In this document: in pieces, positions 15,917 to 24,752 of the stretch
How the letters are laid out: every line of letters begins with the position of its first letter
How positions within the stretch are numbered: the stretch's first letter is position 1
Assembly (NCBI RefSeq): GCF_002159455.1
Contig: NZ_NFIQ01000025.1
Span: 1-47,041, forward strand
Length of the DNA stretch: 47,041 bases
Origin: Flavonifractor sp. An306
GTDB taxonomy: Bacteria > Bacillota > Clostridia > Oscillospirales > Oscillospiraceae
Direction of reading: 5' to 3'
Program-made: the position numbers and the translations under genes
The notes under the pieces: model-generated
What the model saw: only the letters and a program-made list of their open reading frames with translations
Told to the model about the DNA's origin: nothing
Databases searched by the model: none

Positions 15917-18559
15917 TTATTTCGGGGTGACAGCCTTCCGAATCATATCCACGGGGATCATGGTCACCGCCAGGATCCCCACCACCAGCCAGCCCACCGG
16001 CGGGAAGGGCACGCAGCTGAACATACTGCCAATCCATGCGCAGGCAGGCACCAGGGGGGCGTTGACGATCAGCGCCTGGATCACCACGATGGCGAGGAAC
16101 ACCTTCATAAAGCCGGTGTTCTCGTTCAGGCCCTTGAAGATGGCGAAGCCGTCGTCGCGGACGTTGAAGCCGTTGAACAGGGCGCTCCAGATAAAGAGCA
16201 CGAAGTAGGCCGACAGCTTCTGTTCGGTGTTGGCGAAGAACTGGTCAAAGAAGGGGAGCTTCAGGAAGAGGAAGCTGAGCACGGTGAGCCACAGGCCCAT
16301 GGTGAGAATCTGCACCATCATGGGCTTGCTCACAATGCTCTCGTCCCGGCGGCGGGGCTTTTCGGTCATATACCGCTCCTGAGCCGGCTCGTTGCCCAGC
16401 ATGATGGCCCCCAGGCCGTCCATCACCAGGTTGACGAACAGCAGATGGGTCACCTTCAGGGGCTCCTCCACCCCGAAGAAGGGGGAGATGGCGCTGACCA
16501 CCACGGCGGCCACGTTGATCACCAGCTGGAACTTGCAGAACTTCAGGATGTTGTGGTAGATGGTCCGGCCGTACCAGATGGCGTCCTTAATGGACTTGAA
16601 GTTGTCGTCCAGAATGACGATCTTGCCGGCCTCCTTGGCGGCCTCGGTGCCGCTGCCCATGGCGAAGCCCACATCGGCCCGCTTCAGGGCGGGGGAGTCG
16701 TTGACGCCATCGCCGGTCATGCCCACCACCAGGTTCATCTCCTGGCACAGCCGCACCATGCGGGACTTGTCGGTGGGGAGGGCCCGGGCGATGACCCGGA
16801 TGCGGGGGATGATCTGCTTGACCTCCTCGTCGCTGAGCTCATTGAGCTGGGCGGAGGTGAGGGCCACGTCGTCCTCGGTCTTGAGCAGGCCGGCGTCGGT
16901 GGCGATGGCCACCGCGGTCTCCAGCCGGTCGCCGGTGATCATGACCACCTGGATGCCCGCCCCCTGGACGGCGGCGATGGCCTCCCGGGCCTCGGGGCGC
17001 ACGTCGTCCCGGATGCCCACAAAGCCCACGATCACCGTGTCGTCGTTGATCTTGTTCTCGGTCATCTGCTGGTTGGAGTACCCGAAGGCCAGCACCCGCA
17101 TGGACTTGCTGGCCAGCTCATCGATCTTGGCGTTGATGGCCCGCAGGGAGATAGGGTGCTCCTCCCCGCTGAGGCTGAGGTATTTGGTGGAGGCGTTCAG
17201 CAGCCGCTCGGGAGCGCCCTTGTAGAAGGTCTTTTTCAGCTCGCCCAGGTAGGCCTGGCTGAACTTGTTGGCGGAGTTGAAGCCCTGGGAGAGGGTGACG
17301 GTGCAGGAGCTCTCCAGCTTGCCGAACAGCTCCTGTCCCAGGAATTTCATCAGCGCCTGGTCGGTGGCGTTGCCGCCGATGACGTTGCCGGAGGCGTCAA
17401 ACATGGACTGGCTGTTCTTGCCGATGGCCAGGTCCACCAGGCCCTTGATCTTGCCGTGCTGGGGCAGCTCGGCCAGGGGGATGGTGATGCCATCTCCCGT
17501 GAAGAACTCCACCACCTCCAGCCGGCCCTTGGTGATGGTGCCCGTCTTGTCGCTGAACAGGATGTTCAGCGAGCCGGCGGTCTCGATGCCCTCGGCCTTG
17601 CGCACCAGCACGTTGTGGTCCAGCATCTTGCTGGTGTTCTGCATCAGCACCAGGGAGATCATCAGCGGCAGGCCCTCGGGCACCGCGCACACGATGATGA
17701 CCACCGCCAGGGACACCGCCTCCACCACGTCCTTGATGATCTCGGTGGCGCCGGTGTCCAGGTAGGGGCCGATGCCGCCGGCGGAGATGACATAGAAGGC
17801 CAGGTACATGGCGGCGATGACCACGGCGCCGATATAGCCGAATCTGGAGATCAGGCCCGCCAGATTGGAGAGCTTCACCTTCAGGGGGGAGTCGGGCTCC
17901 TCGTCCTGCATCTCCTCGGCCATTTTGCCCATCATGGTGGCAAGGCCCACTTTCTGTACGTCCAGCACGCCCTCGCCGTCAAAGAGCACCGCCCCGCGGA
18001 ACAGGGAGTGCTTGTCCACAAAGGTGTCGCCGGTAATCTCGTCGGCCAGGCGGAACTCCCCCGGGGCCGCCGTCTTGGAGCACTCCTCCGCCTCGCCGTT
18101 CAGGGCGGAGTTGTCCACCTTGATGTGGCCGTGGATGAGCACGCCGTCGGCGGGGATCTTGTCGCCGGACTGGAGCAGGACCTTGTCCCCCACCACCACG
18201 TCGTCCATGTCGATGACGGCCACGACGCCGTTGCGGTAGACCTTACACTGGTCCTTTTTGGTGCTGTCCTTCAGCTGGCGGTACTTGGTATCGCTGGCTA
18301 CCCCGGTTTTGGCCGAGACGAAGGCCACGATCAGGATGGCCACAATGGTGCCGATGGGTTCGTAGATATCCGCGTAGCCCAGAACACACATGACGATCAT
18401 CAAAACCGCGATCGCCAGGAGGATCCGGATCATGGGATCGCCGAAGGTCTCCTTGAACTCCGCCCAAAATGTGGTGGGTTCTGAGTCGGGGATCACGTTG
18501 CTGCCGTATTTTTCTCGAGATTCGGCAACCTCTTTGTCCGAAAGCCCGTTATAGTGCAT
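15917..18559 (-). CDS. P-type ATPase, Ca2+-transporting (P2 type, PMCA/SERCA-like), Ter-associated
   Basis: An 880-aa protein with cation-ATPase N-terminal domain, actuator domain (LNGEAEE near 153-159 in place of TGES), M4 motif VPEGLPL (293-299), phosphorylation site SDKTGTITKG (Asp337), nucleotide-domain KGAPERLL, MITGDRLETA and hinge MTGDGVNDSPALK. M6 reads NLVMDGLGA. The M4/M6 pattern is that of Ca2+ pumps rather than Na/K or heavy-metal pumps. Clostridial ter loci commonly include such a pump; TerD domains bind Ca2+, so Ca2+ homeostasis is a reasonable link. ATG 18559 with GGGAG 8 bases upstream is preferred over an upstream GTG. Confidence 0.92.
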   Translation of the reverse strand: MHYNGLSDKEVAESREKYGSNVIPDSEPTTFWAEFKETFGDPMIRILLAIAVLMIVMCVLGYADIYEPIGTIVAILIVAFVSAKTGVASDTKYRQLKDSTKKDQCKVYRNGVVAVIDMDDVVVGDKVLLQSGDKIPADGVLIHGHIKVDNSALNGEAEECSKTAAPGEFRLADEITGDTFVDKHSLFRGAVLFDGEGVLDVQKVGLATMMGKMAEEMQDEEPDSPLKVKLSNLAGLISRFGYIGAVVIAAMYLAFYVISAGGIGPYLDTGATEIIKDVVEAVSLAVVIIVCAVPEGLPLMISLVLMQNTSKMLDHNVLVRKAEGIETAGSLNILFSDKTGTITKGRLEVVEFFTGDGITIPLAELPQHGKIKGLVDLAIGKNSQSMFDASGNVIGGNATDQALMKFLGQELFGKLESSCTVTLSQGFNSANKFSQAYLGELKKTFYKGAPERLLNASTKYLSLSGEEHPISLRAINAKIDELASKSMRVLAFGYSNQQMTENKINDDTVIVGFVGIRDDVRPEAREAIAAVQGAGIQVVMITGDRLETAVAIATDAGLLKTEDDVALTSAQLNELSDEEVKQIIPRIRVIARALPTDKSRMVRLCQEMNLVVGMTGDGVNDSPALKRADVGFAMGSGTEAAKEAGKIVILDDNFKSIKDAIWYGRTIYHNILKFCKFQLVINVAAVVVSAISPFFGVEEPLKVTHLLFVNLVMDGLGAIMLGNEPAQERYMTEKPRRRDESIVSKPMMVQILTMGLWLTVLSFLFLKLPFFDQFFANTEQKLSAYFVLFIWSALFNGFNVRDDGFAIFKGLNENTGFMKVFLAIVVIQALIVNAPLVPACAWIGSMFSCVPFPPVGWLVVGILAVTMIPVDMIRKAVTPK

Positions 18560-18578
18560 AGTTTTTTCTCCCGTATAC

Positions 18579-18622
18579 ACAGGAAAAGAGAAGCCAGGTG
18601 CAACGCCGCTTCTCTCTCCTGT
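18579..18622 (-). other. Intercistronic hairpin between terD and the P-type ATPase gene
   Basis: An imperfect long dyad (18579-18594 with 18608-18622) lies in the 92-bp gap. It has no clear T-run on the - strand, so it is more likely an RNA-stability or attenuating structure than a full terminator. Confidence 0.4.
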
Positions 18623-18651
18623 TTTCTATGTTGTCAAACAGAAATGAATGC

Positions 18652-19257
18652 TTACATATACCGCCGGCACAGCTCGGGCAGGCCGGGATCGGTGGTGCCC
18701 TGACCGATGGCGTTGAACTTCCACTCGCCGTTGTGGCGGTAGGCCTCGCCGAAGATCATGGCGGTCATGCCGTCGTAGTTCTCCGACAGGTTGTACCGGC
18801 ACAGCTCCTGGTTGTTGCGGGCGTCCATGATGTGGATAAAGGCGTTGCGGATCATGCCGAAGTGCTGGTTGCGCTGCACCGCCTGGTAAATGTTCACCAC
18901 GAACACAATGCGGTCATACTCGGCGGGCACCTGCTGGAGCTGAATGACGATCTGCTCGTCGTCCCCCGCGCCCGCGCCGGTCAGGTTGTCGCCCATGTGC
19001 CGCACCGCCCCGGTGGGGTGCTGCAGGTTGCCGAAGTAGATGATATCCTTCCCGTCCAGCAGTCTGCCGCCCCGCAGCATGAGGGCGGAGGCGTCGCAGT
19101 CGATGGCCTGGGGCTTGGAGCCGAACAGGCCGCCCAGCAGGCCACCCTTGTTGGCCTGGGCCTCGTCCCAGCCCAGACCCACAATCACCTGGTTCAGACC
19201 CTCCTGGCCCTCCTTGGTCAGGCTGACCTTCTGGCCCTTTTGCAAACTAACAGACAT
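18652..19257 (-). CDS. TerD-family protein (divergent copy with a Gly-rich insert)
   Basis: A 201-aa TerD domain. It retains the start [34 protein letters not shown] and the closing [13 protein letters not shown] blocks. The first metal-binding loop differs: a Gly-Leu-Phe-rich insert (KGGLLGGLFGSKPQAIDCD) replaces the short loop of the two canonical copies. TerD proteins bind Ca2+ and act in tellurite, phage and oxidative stress responses at the membrane. AAGGAGG precedes the ATG. It is 12 bp downstream of the next paralogue and is one of four tandem copies. Confidence 0.9.
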   Translation of the reverse strand: MSVSLQKGQKVSLTKEGQEGLNQVIVGLGWDEAQANKGGLLGGLFGSKPQAIDCDASALMLRGGRLLDGKDIIYFGNLQHPTGAVRHMGDNLTGAGAGDDEQIVIQLQQVPAEYDRIVFVVNIYQAVQRNQHFGMIRNAFIHIMDARNNQELCRYNLSENYDGMTAMIFGEAYRHNGEWKFNAIGQGTTDPGLPELCRRYM

Positions 19258-19269
19258 GGTTTTTCCTCC

Positions 19270-19881
19270 TTATTTTCTCCCGGCAGTCCAGGACAGGCCC
19301 CAGTGGAAGGCCTCGTCCAAATCCCGGTGGCCCTGGTAAAACTGGACGATCTTCTCCACGCTGAAGGTCTCGTCGTTGATGTTCTCCAGCAGCACCAGGC
19401 CGCACATGATCTTTTGGGAATTAAACTCATCCATCTTCACGATCAGGTCCTCGGCCCCGGGGTAGCGGATGGTGACCACCGCGTCGGCCTGCTGCCAGTT
19501 GGCAACCCCCTCGTAGATGTAGGTGTAGACCAGCACCCGCTGGATCTCGGCGATGCGGTTGCCGTCAATGCGCAGATTCTCCCCGGTGGTGACGGCGCCG
19601 GTGCGGTCGTCCCCGTCCAGGGCGATGTAGGGCTCCCGCTGGAGGGAGCCGAAGGCGTTGCCCAGGGCCTGGACGGCGCCCTTTCTGCCGTTTTTCAGCT
19701 CAAACAGGCAGCCCAGGTCCAAATCAATGCCGCCGGAGTTCTTGGAGCCCATCAAGCTGGCGAAAAAGCCCTGCTTGGCGGGCTTGCTGTTCCAGTTCAG
19801 GTTGACCAGGATCTCTCCCAGGCCGGCGTTCTGCTTCTTTTGGAGATTGACCTTTTTCCCCTTTTCCAGACTGATGGCCAT
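19270..19881 (-). CDS. TerD-family protein, TerA-like divergent copy
   Basis: A 203-aa protein, the most divergent of the four. It starts AISLEKGKKVNLQK and has NLNWNS, the insert KQGFFASLMGSKNSGGIDLD and DGDDRTGAVTTGENLRI. It lacks the [10 protein letters not shown]-terminal block, ending instead LDEAFHWGLSW, as TerA-type relatives do. It probably associates with the other TerD proteins. The start (ATG 19881) has AAGGAGG 5 bases upstream, 11 bp after the preceding stop; the frame upstream is a shadow of the neighbour. Confidence 0.85.
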   Translation of the reverse strand: MAISLEKGKKVNLQKKQNAGLGEILVNLNWNSKPAKQGFFASLMGSKNSGGIDLDLGCLFELKNGRKGAVQALGNAFGSLQREPYIALDGDDRTGAVTTGENLRIDGNRIAEIQRVLVYTYIYEGVANWQQADAVVTIRYPGAEDLIVKMDEFNSQKIMCGLVLLENINDETFSVEKIVQFYQGHRDLDEAFHWGLSWTAGRK

Positions 19882-19891
19882 GGCTTCCTCC

Positions 19892-20473
19892 TTATTCCAC
19901 CTCGACCCCGTAGTTGGCGCACAGGGCCGCCAGGCCGCCCTGATAGCCGCTGCCGATGGCGTTGAATTTCCACTCGCCGTTGTTCTTGTAGAGCTCGCCG
20001 AACACCGCCGCCGTCTCAATGGAGAAGTCCTCCCCCAGGTCGTAGCGCAGCAGCTCCTGGCCATTGGTCTCGTCGTAGATGCGGATGAAGGCGTTGTTCA
20101 CCTGGCCGAAATTCTGCCGGCGCTCCTCCGCCTCATAGATGGTGACGGTGAAGGCCACCCGGGTGACGTTGTCGGGCAGGCGGCTCAGGTCCACCTTGAT
20201 CTGCTCGTCGTCCCCGTCGCCCACGCCGGTCAGGTTGTCGCCCAGGTGCTCCACCCCGCCGGAGGGGTCCTTCTGGTTGCCGTAGAACACAAAGTCCTCG
20301 CTGCGGGCGGTCTTGCCGTTGTCCCCCAGCAGGAAGGCAGCCGCGTCCAGGTCGAAGGCCCCACCGGTGTCAAAGGCGTTCACATCCCAGCCCAGGCCCA
20401 CCACCACACGGGTCAGGCCCGGATTGTCCTTGGTGAGGCTCACTTTCTGGCCTTTTTTCAGATTAACAGGCAT
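19892..20473 (-). CDS. TerD-family Ca2+-binding stress protein
   Basis: A 193-aa canonical Ter[32 protein letters not shown] (metal-binding Asp pair), [18 protein letters not shown] and [13 protein letters not shown]. Very similar to the next copy upstream, consistent with tandem duplication. AAGGAGG precedes the ATG. TerD proteins have a Ca2+-dependent beta-sandwich fold; the cellular role is general envelope/chemical stress resistance rather than tellurite as such. Confidence 0.95.
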   Translation of the reverse strand: MPVNLKKGQKVSLTKDNPGLTRVVVGLGWDVNAFDTGGAFDLDAAAFLLGDNGKTARSEDFVFYGNQKDPSGGVEHLGDNLTGVGDGDDEQIKVDLSRLPDNVTRVAFTVTIYEAEERRQNFGQVNNAFIRIYDETNGQELLRYDLGEDFSIETAAVFGELYKNNGEWKFNAIGSGYQGGLAALCANYGVEVE

Positions 20474-20487
20474 GATTGGTTTCCTCC

Positions 20488-21069
20488 TTACGCAACTTCA
20501 ATTCCGTAGTGGCCGCACAGCGCCGCCAGGCCGCCCTGGAAGCCGCTGCCGATGGCGTTGAACTTCCACTCGCCGTTGTGCCGGTACAGCTCGCCCACCA
20601 CGATGGCGGTCTCGATGGAGAAGTCCTCCCCCAGGTCGTACCGGATCAGGTCGGCGCCGGACACCATATCCTGGATGTGGATATAGGCGTTGGACACCTG
20701 GCCAAAATTCTGGTTGCGGCTCTCGGCGTCATAGATGGTGACGGTAAAGGCGATGCGCTCCACGTTGGCGGGCACCTGGGACAGATCCACCACGATCTGC
20801 TCGTCGTCGCCGTCGCCCTCGCCGGTCAGGTTGTCGCCCAGGTGCTTGACCGAGCCGCTGGCGTGCTCCAGGTTGCCGTAGAACACAAATTCCTTCTCGC
20901 TGGGGCACTTGCCGGAGGCGTTGGTCATAAAGGCCGCCGCGTCCAGGTCGAAGGCCGCCCCGGAGTCATAGGCGTTCACGTCCCAGCCCAGGCCCACCAC
21001 AATCTTGGTCAGTCCCGGATTTCCCTTGGTCAGGTCTACTTTCTGTCCCTTGGTCAGATTGATCGGCAT
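20488..21069 (-). CDS. TerD-family Ca2+-binding stress protein
   Basis: A 193-aa canonical Ter[48 protein letters not shown] and [13 protein letters not shown]. It is the first terD of the tandem set, 33 bp after telA, with AAGGAGG before the ATG. It keeps all acidic metal-ligand positions, so with its twin it is the best candidate for the Ca2+-binding core of the system. Confidence 0.95.
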   Translation of the reverse strand: MPINLTKGQKVDLTKGNPGLTKIVVGLGWDVNAYDSGAAFDLDAAAFMTNASGKCPSEKEFVFYGNLEHASGSVKHLGDNLTGEGDGDDEQIVVDLSQVPANVERIAFTVTIYDAESRNQNFGQVSNAYIHIQDMVSGADLIRYDLGEDFSIETAIVVGELYRHNGEWKFNAIGSGFQGGLAALCGHYGIEVA

Positions 21070-21101
21070 AGTGATATCCTCCTTATTCCCGAATCGTTTC
21101 T

Positions 21102-22262
21102 TTATTTCTTCTCAGGCATGCTGTACCTGGAGTTGAAATCCGCCTTGATGGCCTCCAGCCGCTTCTGGTCGTCCACCCGCTGCTTGCGGGCGTTCTCCTG
21201 GATCTGCCGGGTCTCGTCGATGCCGGAGACGATGGTCTGCCAGGTCCGCTCCAGGGTCTCGATCTTGATGGAGCTGCCCGAGGCCAGCCGGGCGGTCATC
21301 TTGGACTGCTCGGCGGTGTTCTGGGCGTTGCGGATGAGCATTTCGTTGGTCTTTTCGTCCAGAGCGGACATGGCCTCGGCCTGAATACGCTGGCGCTTGA
21401 GCATGATGGCCTGGGTGAGGGCCTGCTTGAACACCGGCAGGGTGATGATGAAGGCGGAGTTGATCTTGCGCACCAGGTTCATGTTGCTGAACTGCATGGT
21501 CTTGATCATGGGGATGGCCTGCATGGCCACGTTCTCCGCCGTGCGCAGGTCCTGGGTGCGCTGCTCCAGCATCATCAGGGCCTGGTTCAGGCTGGTCAGC
21601 TCGAACTGGATGGAGTTGTCGCCGCTGGCCTCCATGTCGGCCTGCCGCTGGGCGATGTAGGCCTCCAGCTCCCGGCAGCCCTGCTCTCCGGCCAGGATGT
21701 ACTTCACCAACTCGTGGTAGTAGTTCACGTTGGCCTGGAACATCTCCTCCAGCTTGCGGTTGGACTGCTTGATCTCGCTCTCGTACTGCTTGAGCTGAAC
21801 GTAGATCTTGTCCACCTCCTGGCCCATGGTGTGGTACTTGGCCAGGATCTTGTCCAGCTGCTTGCGGAGATTGCCGAAAAGCTTGCCGAACAGGCCGGGG
21901 TTTTCCTTGATCTCCTCGATGTCGAACTTGTCCATGATCTTGGCCAGGGTGGTGAGCATGGCGCTGGACTCGTCCAGCTGGGACATGTTCATGCTGTTAA
22001 GCACCACGTCGGAGCACTTGGAGATCTCCTCCGCCGCCCCCGCGCCGAAGGTGACGATGGTCTCCAGGTTATAGACCTCGATCTGGCTGGCCAGCCGGTC
22101 CACCTCGGGGGAGTTGGTCAGGGCCTGGCTCATCTCCTGGCGGTCGGCCACAATGTCATACTGCTGATAGTTCTCCTGCTCCGCCGGGGGAGCGGCCGCG
22201 GCCTGCCCCTGGTCGGGAAGGGCGTTGGGGGTGGGTCTGCTGAAATCCAATCCCATAGTCAT
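21102..22262 (-). CDS. telA: TelA/YceH-type toxic anion resistance protein
   Basis: A 386-aa all-helical, coiled-coil protein of the TelA family (PF05816). Characteristic blocks are [53 protein letters not shown] and the C-terminal [19 protein letters not shown]. It has an Ala/Pro/Gln-rich N-terminus and no membrane helix. TelA is linked to tellurite, lantibiotic and cell-envelope stress resistance in Bacillus and Listeria. The stop of yceG overlaps the ATG at 22262 (ATGA). ATG 22256 is an alternative, better spaced from GGAAGGAG. Confidence 0.93.
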   Translation of the reverse strand: MTMGLDFSRPTPNALPDQGQAAAAPPAEQENYQQYDIVADRQEMSQALTNSPEVDRLASQIEVYNLETIVTFGAGAAEEISKCSDVVLNSMNMSQLDESSAMLTTLAKIMDKFDIEEIKENPGLFGKLFGNLRKQLDKILAKYHTMGQEVDKIYVQLKQYESEIKQSNRKLEEMFQANVNYYHELVKYILAGEQGCRELEAYIAQRQADMEASGDNSIQFELTSLNQALMMLEQRTQDLRTAENVAMQAIPMIKTMQFSNMNLVRKINSAFIITLPVFKQALTQAIMLKRQRIQAEAMSALDEKTNEMLIRNAQNTAEQSKMTARLASGSSIKIETLERTWQTIVSGIDETRQIQENARKQRVDDQKRLEAIKADFNSRYSMPEKK

Positions 22263-24529
22263 GTACTCCTTCCAAATAGTCTTCTGATGGAACTCAGTCC
22301 GCCCTCCTGGACGGCATTGAGGTTGGGAACGGACAGGTCGTACTGGTACTCTCCGATCTGGTGCTCGTTCACATACCCCTCCGGGAGATATTTTTCGATA
22401 CACTGATACCCTGTGGGCACAAAGAACAGGATGTCGAAGCCCACCAGGTTGAGATAGGCCACCAGGATGCTGTCCTCCAGGGAGAGAATCTTTTCCGTGG
22501 TGTTGATGAAAATGAGCTTGGGATTCTTCTTGGTAAAGTCAAACTTCTGGATGAGCCGCAGCAGGTCCCGGTTCAGGTTGAGGGCGGTGGCCACCACGGT
22601 GTACTCCGTGCCGTTCTGGTAGGTGCCCGCCACCACCTTCTGGTCCAGCAGCAGCTGGAGCTTGTCCAGCAGGTGCTCCTGCATCTCCCCCCGGAGGATG
22701 CCGTAGGGGTAGGCCTTGTGCTCCTTGATCTTGCTGCGCTGCAGCCGCCCGTTTTTCAGAAATTGGGTGGCGAAGGGCTTGACGGGGTTGGCGTCCGTCC
22801 CGGCGAGCCAGGGCACCGACCGGACCACCAGGGTGTCCGGCGTCACCAGCTTTTTCAGCTCCAGCCAGTAGGCGTTGGTCTGCCCGTCCTTCACGCCGCA
22901 GATCTTCTCCAGCAGCACCGGCATGGTCACCGTCTGGTCCACCACCGAAAAGCTGGGGCGGTATTTCAGCTCCTGGTCCCACAAAATGGGGATCTCCTCG
23001 TACATGGTGCGCAGGGTGACCGTCTCCGCCTTGCCGTACTGCTGGTTGCGGTACATCCCCGAGTCCTGGTACATCAGCGAATCCAGGTCCCGCTCGGCCT
23101 GGTAGGCCGCCGTGCTCACCCGCACCTGGGCGGGCTCCACGGGGAAGCTGTCCATGGGGAGGGACTGCTCGTACCGCAGCTCCAGCAGGGCGGGGTCTTG
23201 GAGGGGGCAGCCCTGGTTTCCGTCGGGCAGCAGCACCAGCACGTCCACCGGCAGCCGGGCCAGCAGCCGCAGGAACAGGGCCTCGTTGAGGGTGGCGCAC
23301 CTGCCGAAGAGGAGGAACACCCCCACCTCCGGCATCTGCCAGCCGGCAAACAGCTCCTTCTGATACCGCTTGAGCCACGCCAGCAGATAGACCGCCTTGT
23401 TGGTCAGGCGGGCGACCGTGCCGCCCGGCTCCCTGGCCTCCTCCAGGATCAGGTCCAGGAAGGCCTTCACCATCAGCCGCTGGAGCTCCTGGCTGGAGGG
23501 ATACTGGATGTTGGGCGTCAGGCCCGCCGCCAGCTGCTCCACGTTGGCGTAGTTCTGCCGCTTGATGGACGCGATCTCCTCCGGCGTGGGGGCGGGAATG
23601 CCGCCGTTCACCAGGCATACCCGCCGCTGGCCGCTTTTCAGCTGCTTGTAGAAGGAGAACATATCGTTGGAGAAGAGCAGCTTGTCCTCCACGCCGTACT
23701 GGATGACAAAGCCGTTGTAGAAAAAGCCCGGCTCGCTCCCCCGGCCCTGGGCGCTGGTAAGCAGCTCCTGGACCTGGGGGCTCTTCATCCAGGCGTTGGT
23801 GCAGGGGCGGAGGGAGGGGGGCGGGCCGTAGAGCCGCTGGCGGTTTTCCTCCCTGCGCAGCTCCTCCTGGAGCCCCTTCAGGCCAAAGCCGTCGGGAAAG
23901 GCGGTCATGCCCGGCTCCTGGTAGAGGACGGACAGGGCGGAGCTGGGGTCCAGCTTCAGATAGGGGGAATCTCCTCCCCGCTCCAGCAGGACAATGTCGG
24001 CCCCGGCCCGGGACAGCACGGTGAGCAGCTGCAGCTCGTACTGGCTCACCGCCCCGTCGTACAGGATCTGGGGCAGCTGCTCCGCCCCCAGCCGGTTGAC
24101 GATGCGCTCAAACTTGTAGTAGAGCCAGCACATGTATTTGATATAGGCGTTGCGCAGCATATTTTCATTTTTCCCCTCCCGCAACATGTCCTGCAGGGTG
24201 GAAAACATGGCCTCCACCACGATGGCCCGCTGGGGATCGGCCATCCGGGGCAGCCACCGGCGCAGCTTGCCGTCCAGAAAGGCCCGGTCCAGCCGGAAGT
24301 CCTGTCCCATCATCTCGGAGAAGTAGGCCAGGTTGTTCACGTCGGGGTTGGGGATCTTCCCGTCGATGATCACCCCCGTGCGTCTGGCCGACTGGTAATA
24401 GGCCTTGAGAAAGTCCGCCACGGCGGGGGAGTAGCCCGCGATCCGGCAAAAGTAAACCCCCGCCTCCCTCCGTCCGGAGAGCGGCAAGAATATGTCATTG
24501 AGTTTTTCCGGTATGATCAGTTTCAGCAT
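22259..24529 (-). CDS. yceG: YceG-family protein of the Ter stress locus
   Basis: A 756-aa protein of the YceG/PF14266 family ('component of biosynthetic module'), named after the B. subtilis yceCDEFGH operon (not the E. coli MltG protein). N-terminal helices (about 90-180) are followed by repeated Rossmann-like units, for example ADIVLLERGGDSPYLKLDP, MPEVGVFLLFGRCATLNEAL and PKLIFINTTEKILSLEDSI. No enzymatic motif is assigned. It is the first gene of the operon, with a leader of about 33 nt from the promoter at 24569-24596. Its N-terminal part appears to be the source of the first domain of the trypsin-like protease at the other end of the operon. Confidence 0.9.
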   Translation of the reverse strand: MLKLIIPEKLNDIFLPLSGRREAGVYFCRIAGYSPAVADFLKAYYQSARRTGVIIDGKIPNPDVNNLAYFSEMMGQDFRLDRAFLDGKLRRWLPRMADPQRAIVVEAMFSTLQDMLREGKNENMLRNAYIKYMCWLYYKFERIVNRLGAEQLPQILYDGAVSQYELQLLTVLSRAGADIVLLERGGDSPYLKLDPSSALSVLYQEPGMTAFPDGFGLKGLQEELRREENRQRLYGPPPSLRPCTNAWMKSPQVQELLTSAQGRGSEPGFFYNGFVIQYGVEDKLLFSNDMFSFYKQLKSGQRRVCLVNGGIPAPTPEEIASIKRQNYANVEQLAAGLTPNIQYPSSQELQRLMVKAFLDLILEEAREPGGTVARLTNKAVYLLAWLKRYQKELFAGWQMPEVGVFLLFGRCATLNEALFLRLLARLPVDVLVLLPDGNQGCPLQDPALLELRYEQSLPMDSFPVEPAQVRVSTAAYQAERDLDSLMYQDSGMYRNQQYGKAETVTLRTMYEEIPILWDQELKYRPSFSVVDQTVTMPVLLEKICGVKDGQTNAYWLELKKLVTPDTLVVRSVPWLAGTDANPVKPFATQFLKNGRLQRSKIKEHKAYPYGILRGEMQEHLLDKLQLLLDQKVVAGTYQNGTEYTVVATALNLNRDLLRLIQKFDFTKKNPKLIFINTTEKILSLEDSILVAYLNLVGFDILFFVPTGYQCIEKYLPEGYVNEHQIGEYQYDLSVPNLNAVQEGGLSSIRRLFGRST

Positions 24530-24568
24530 GCCATCAACTTTCTCCGACTGAAGTATGGAATCATTCCC

Positions 24569-24596
24569 ATTATAGCATTTCTTAAAATTTTTTCAA
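24569..24596 (-). promoter_or_regulatory. Sigma-A promoter of the Ter operon
   Basis: On the - strand, TTGAAA (24591-24596), a 16-bp spacer and a perfect TATAAT (24569-24574) place the start site near 24562, about 33 bases before the yceG ATG. Confidence 0.8.
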
Positions 24597-24607
24597 CTTG
24601 AAGAAAG

Positions 24608-24631
24608 GGCCATTTACCCAATAAAATGGCC
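24608..24631. repeat. Dyad in the divergent yceG/lyase promoter region
   Basis: The 8-bp arms GGCCATTT and AAATGGCC surround an 8-base centre. It lies just upstream of the Ter -35 box, so it could bind a regulator of either divergent unit. No clear promoter for the + strand gene was found; candidates are weak. Confidence 0.4.
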
Positions 24632-24752
24632 TGTTTGTGCCTAAAAATTTTTTAATCTTCTTTTCATGTTCTCCCCTTGTCTTTTATGGTAGAATTATTA
24701 GGTTGTCCCCCTGTCTGGGGGATATGATTTTCAGCTGTAAAGAGGGATTGTG

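Noticed and set aside
15872-18484. 870-codon open frame antisense to the P-type ATPase
   Set aside because: His/Gln/Val/Asp-rich repeats without domains; the opposite strand encodes an unmistakable P-type ATPase.
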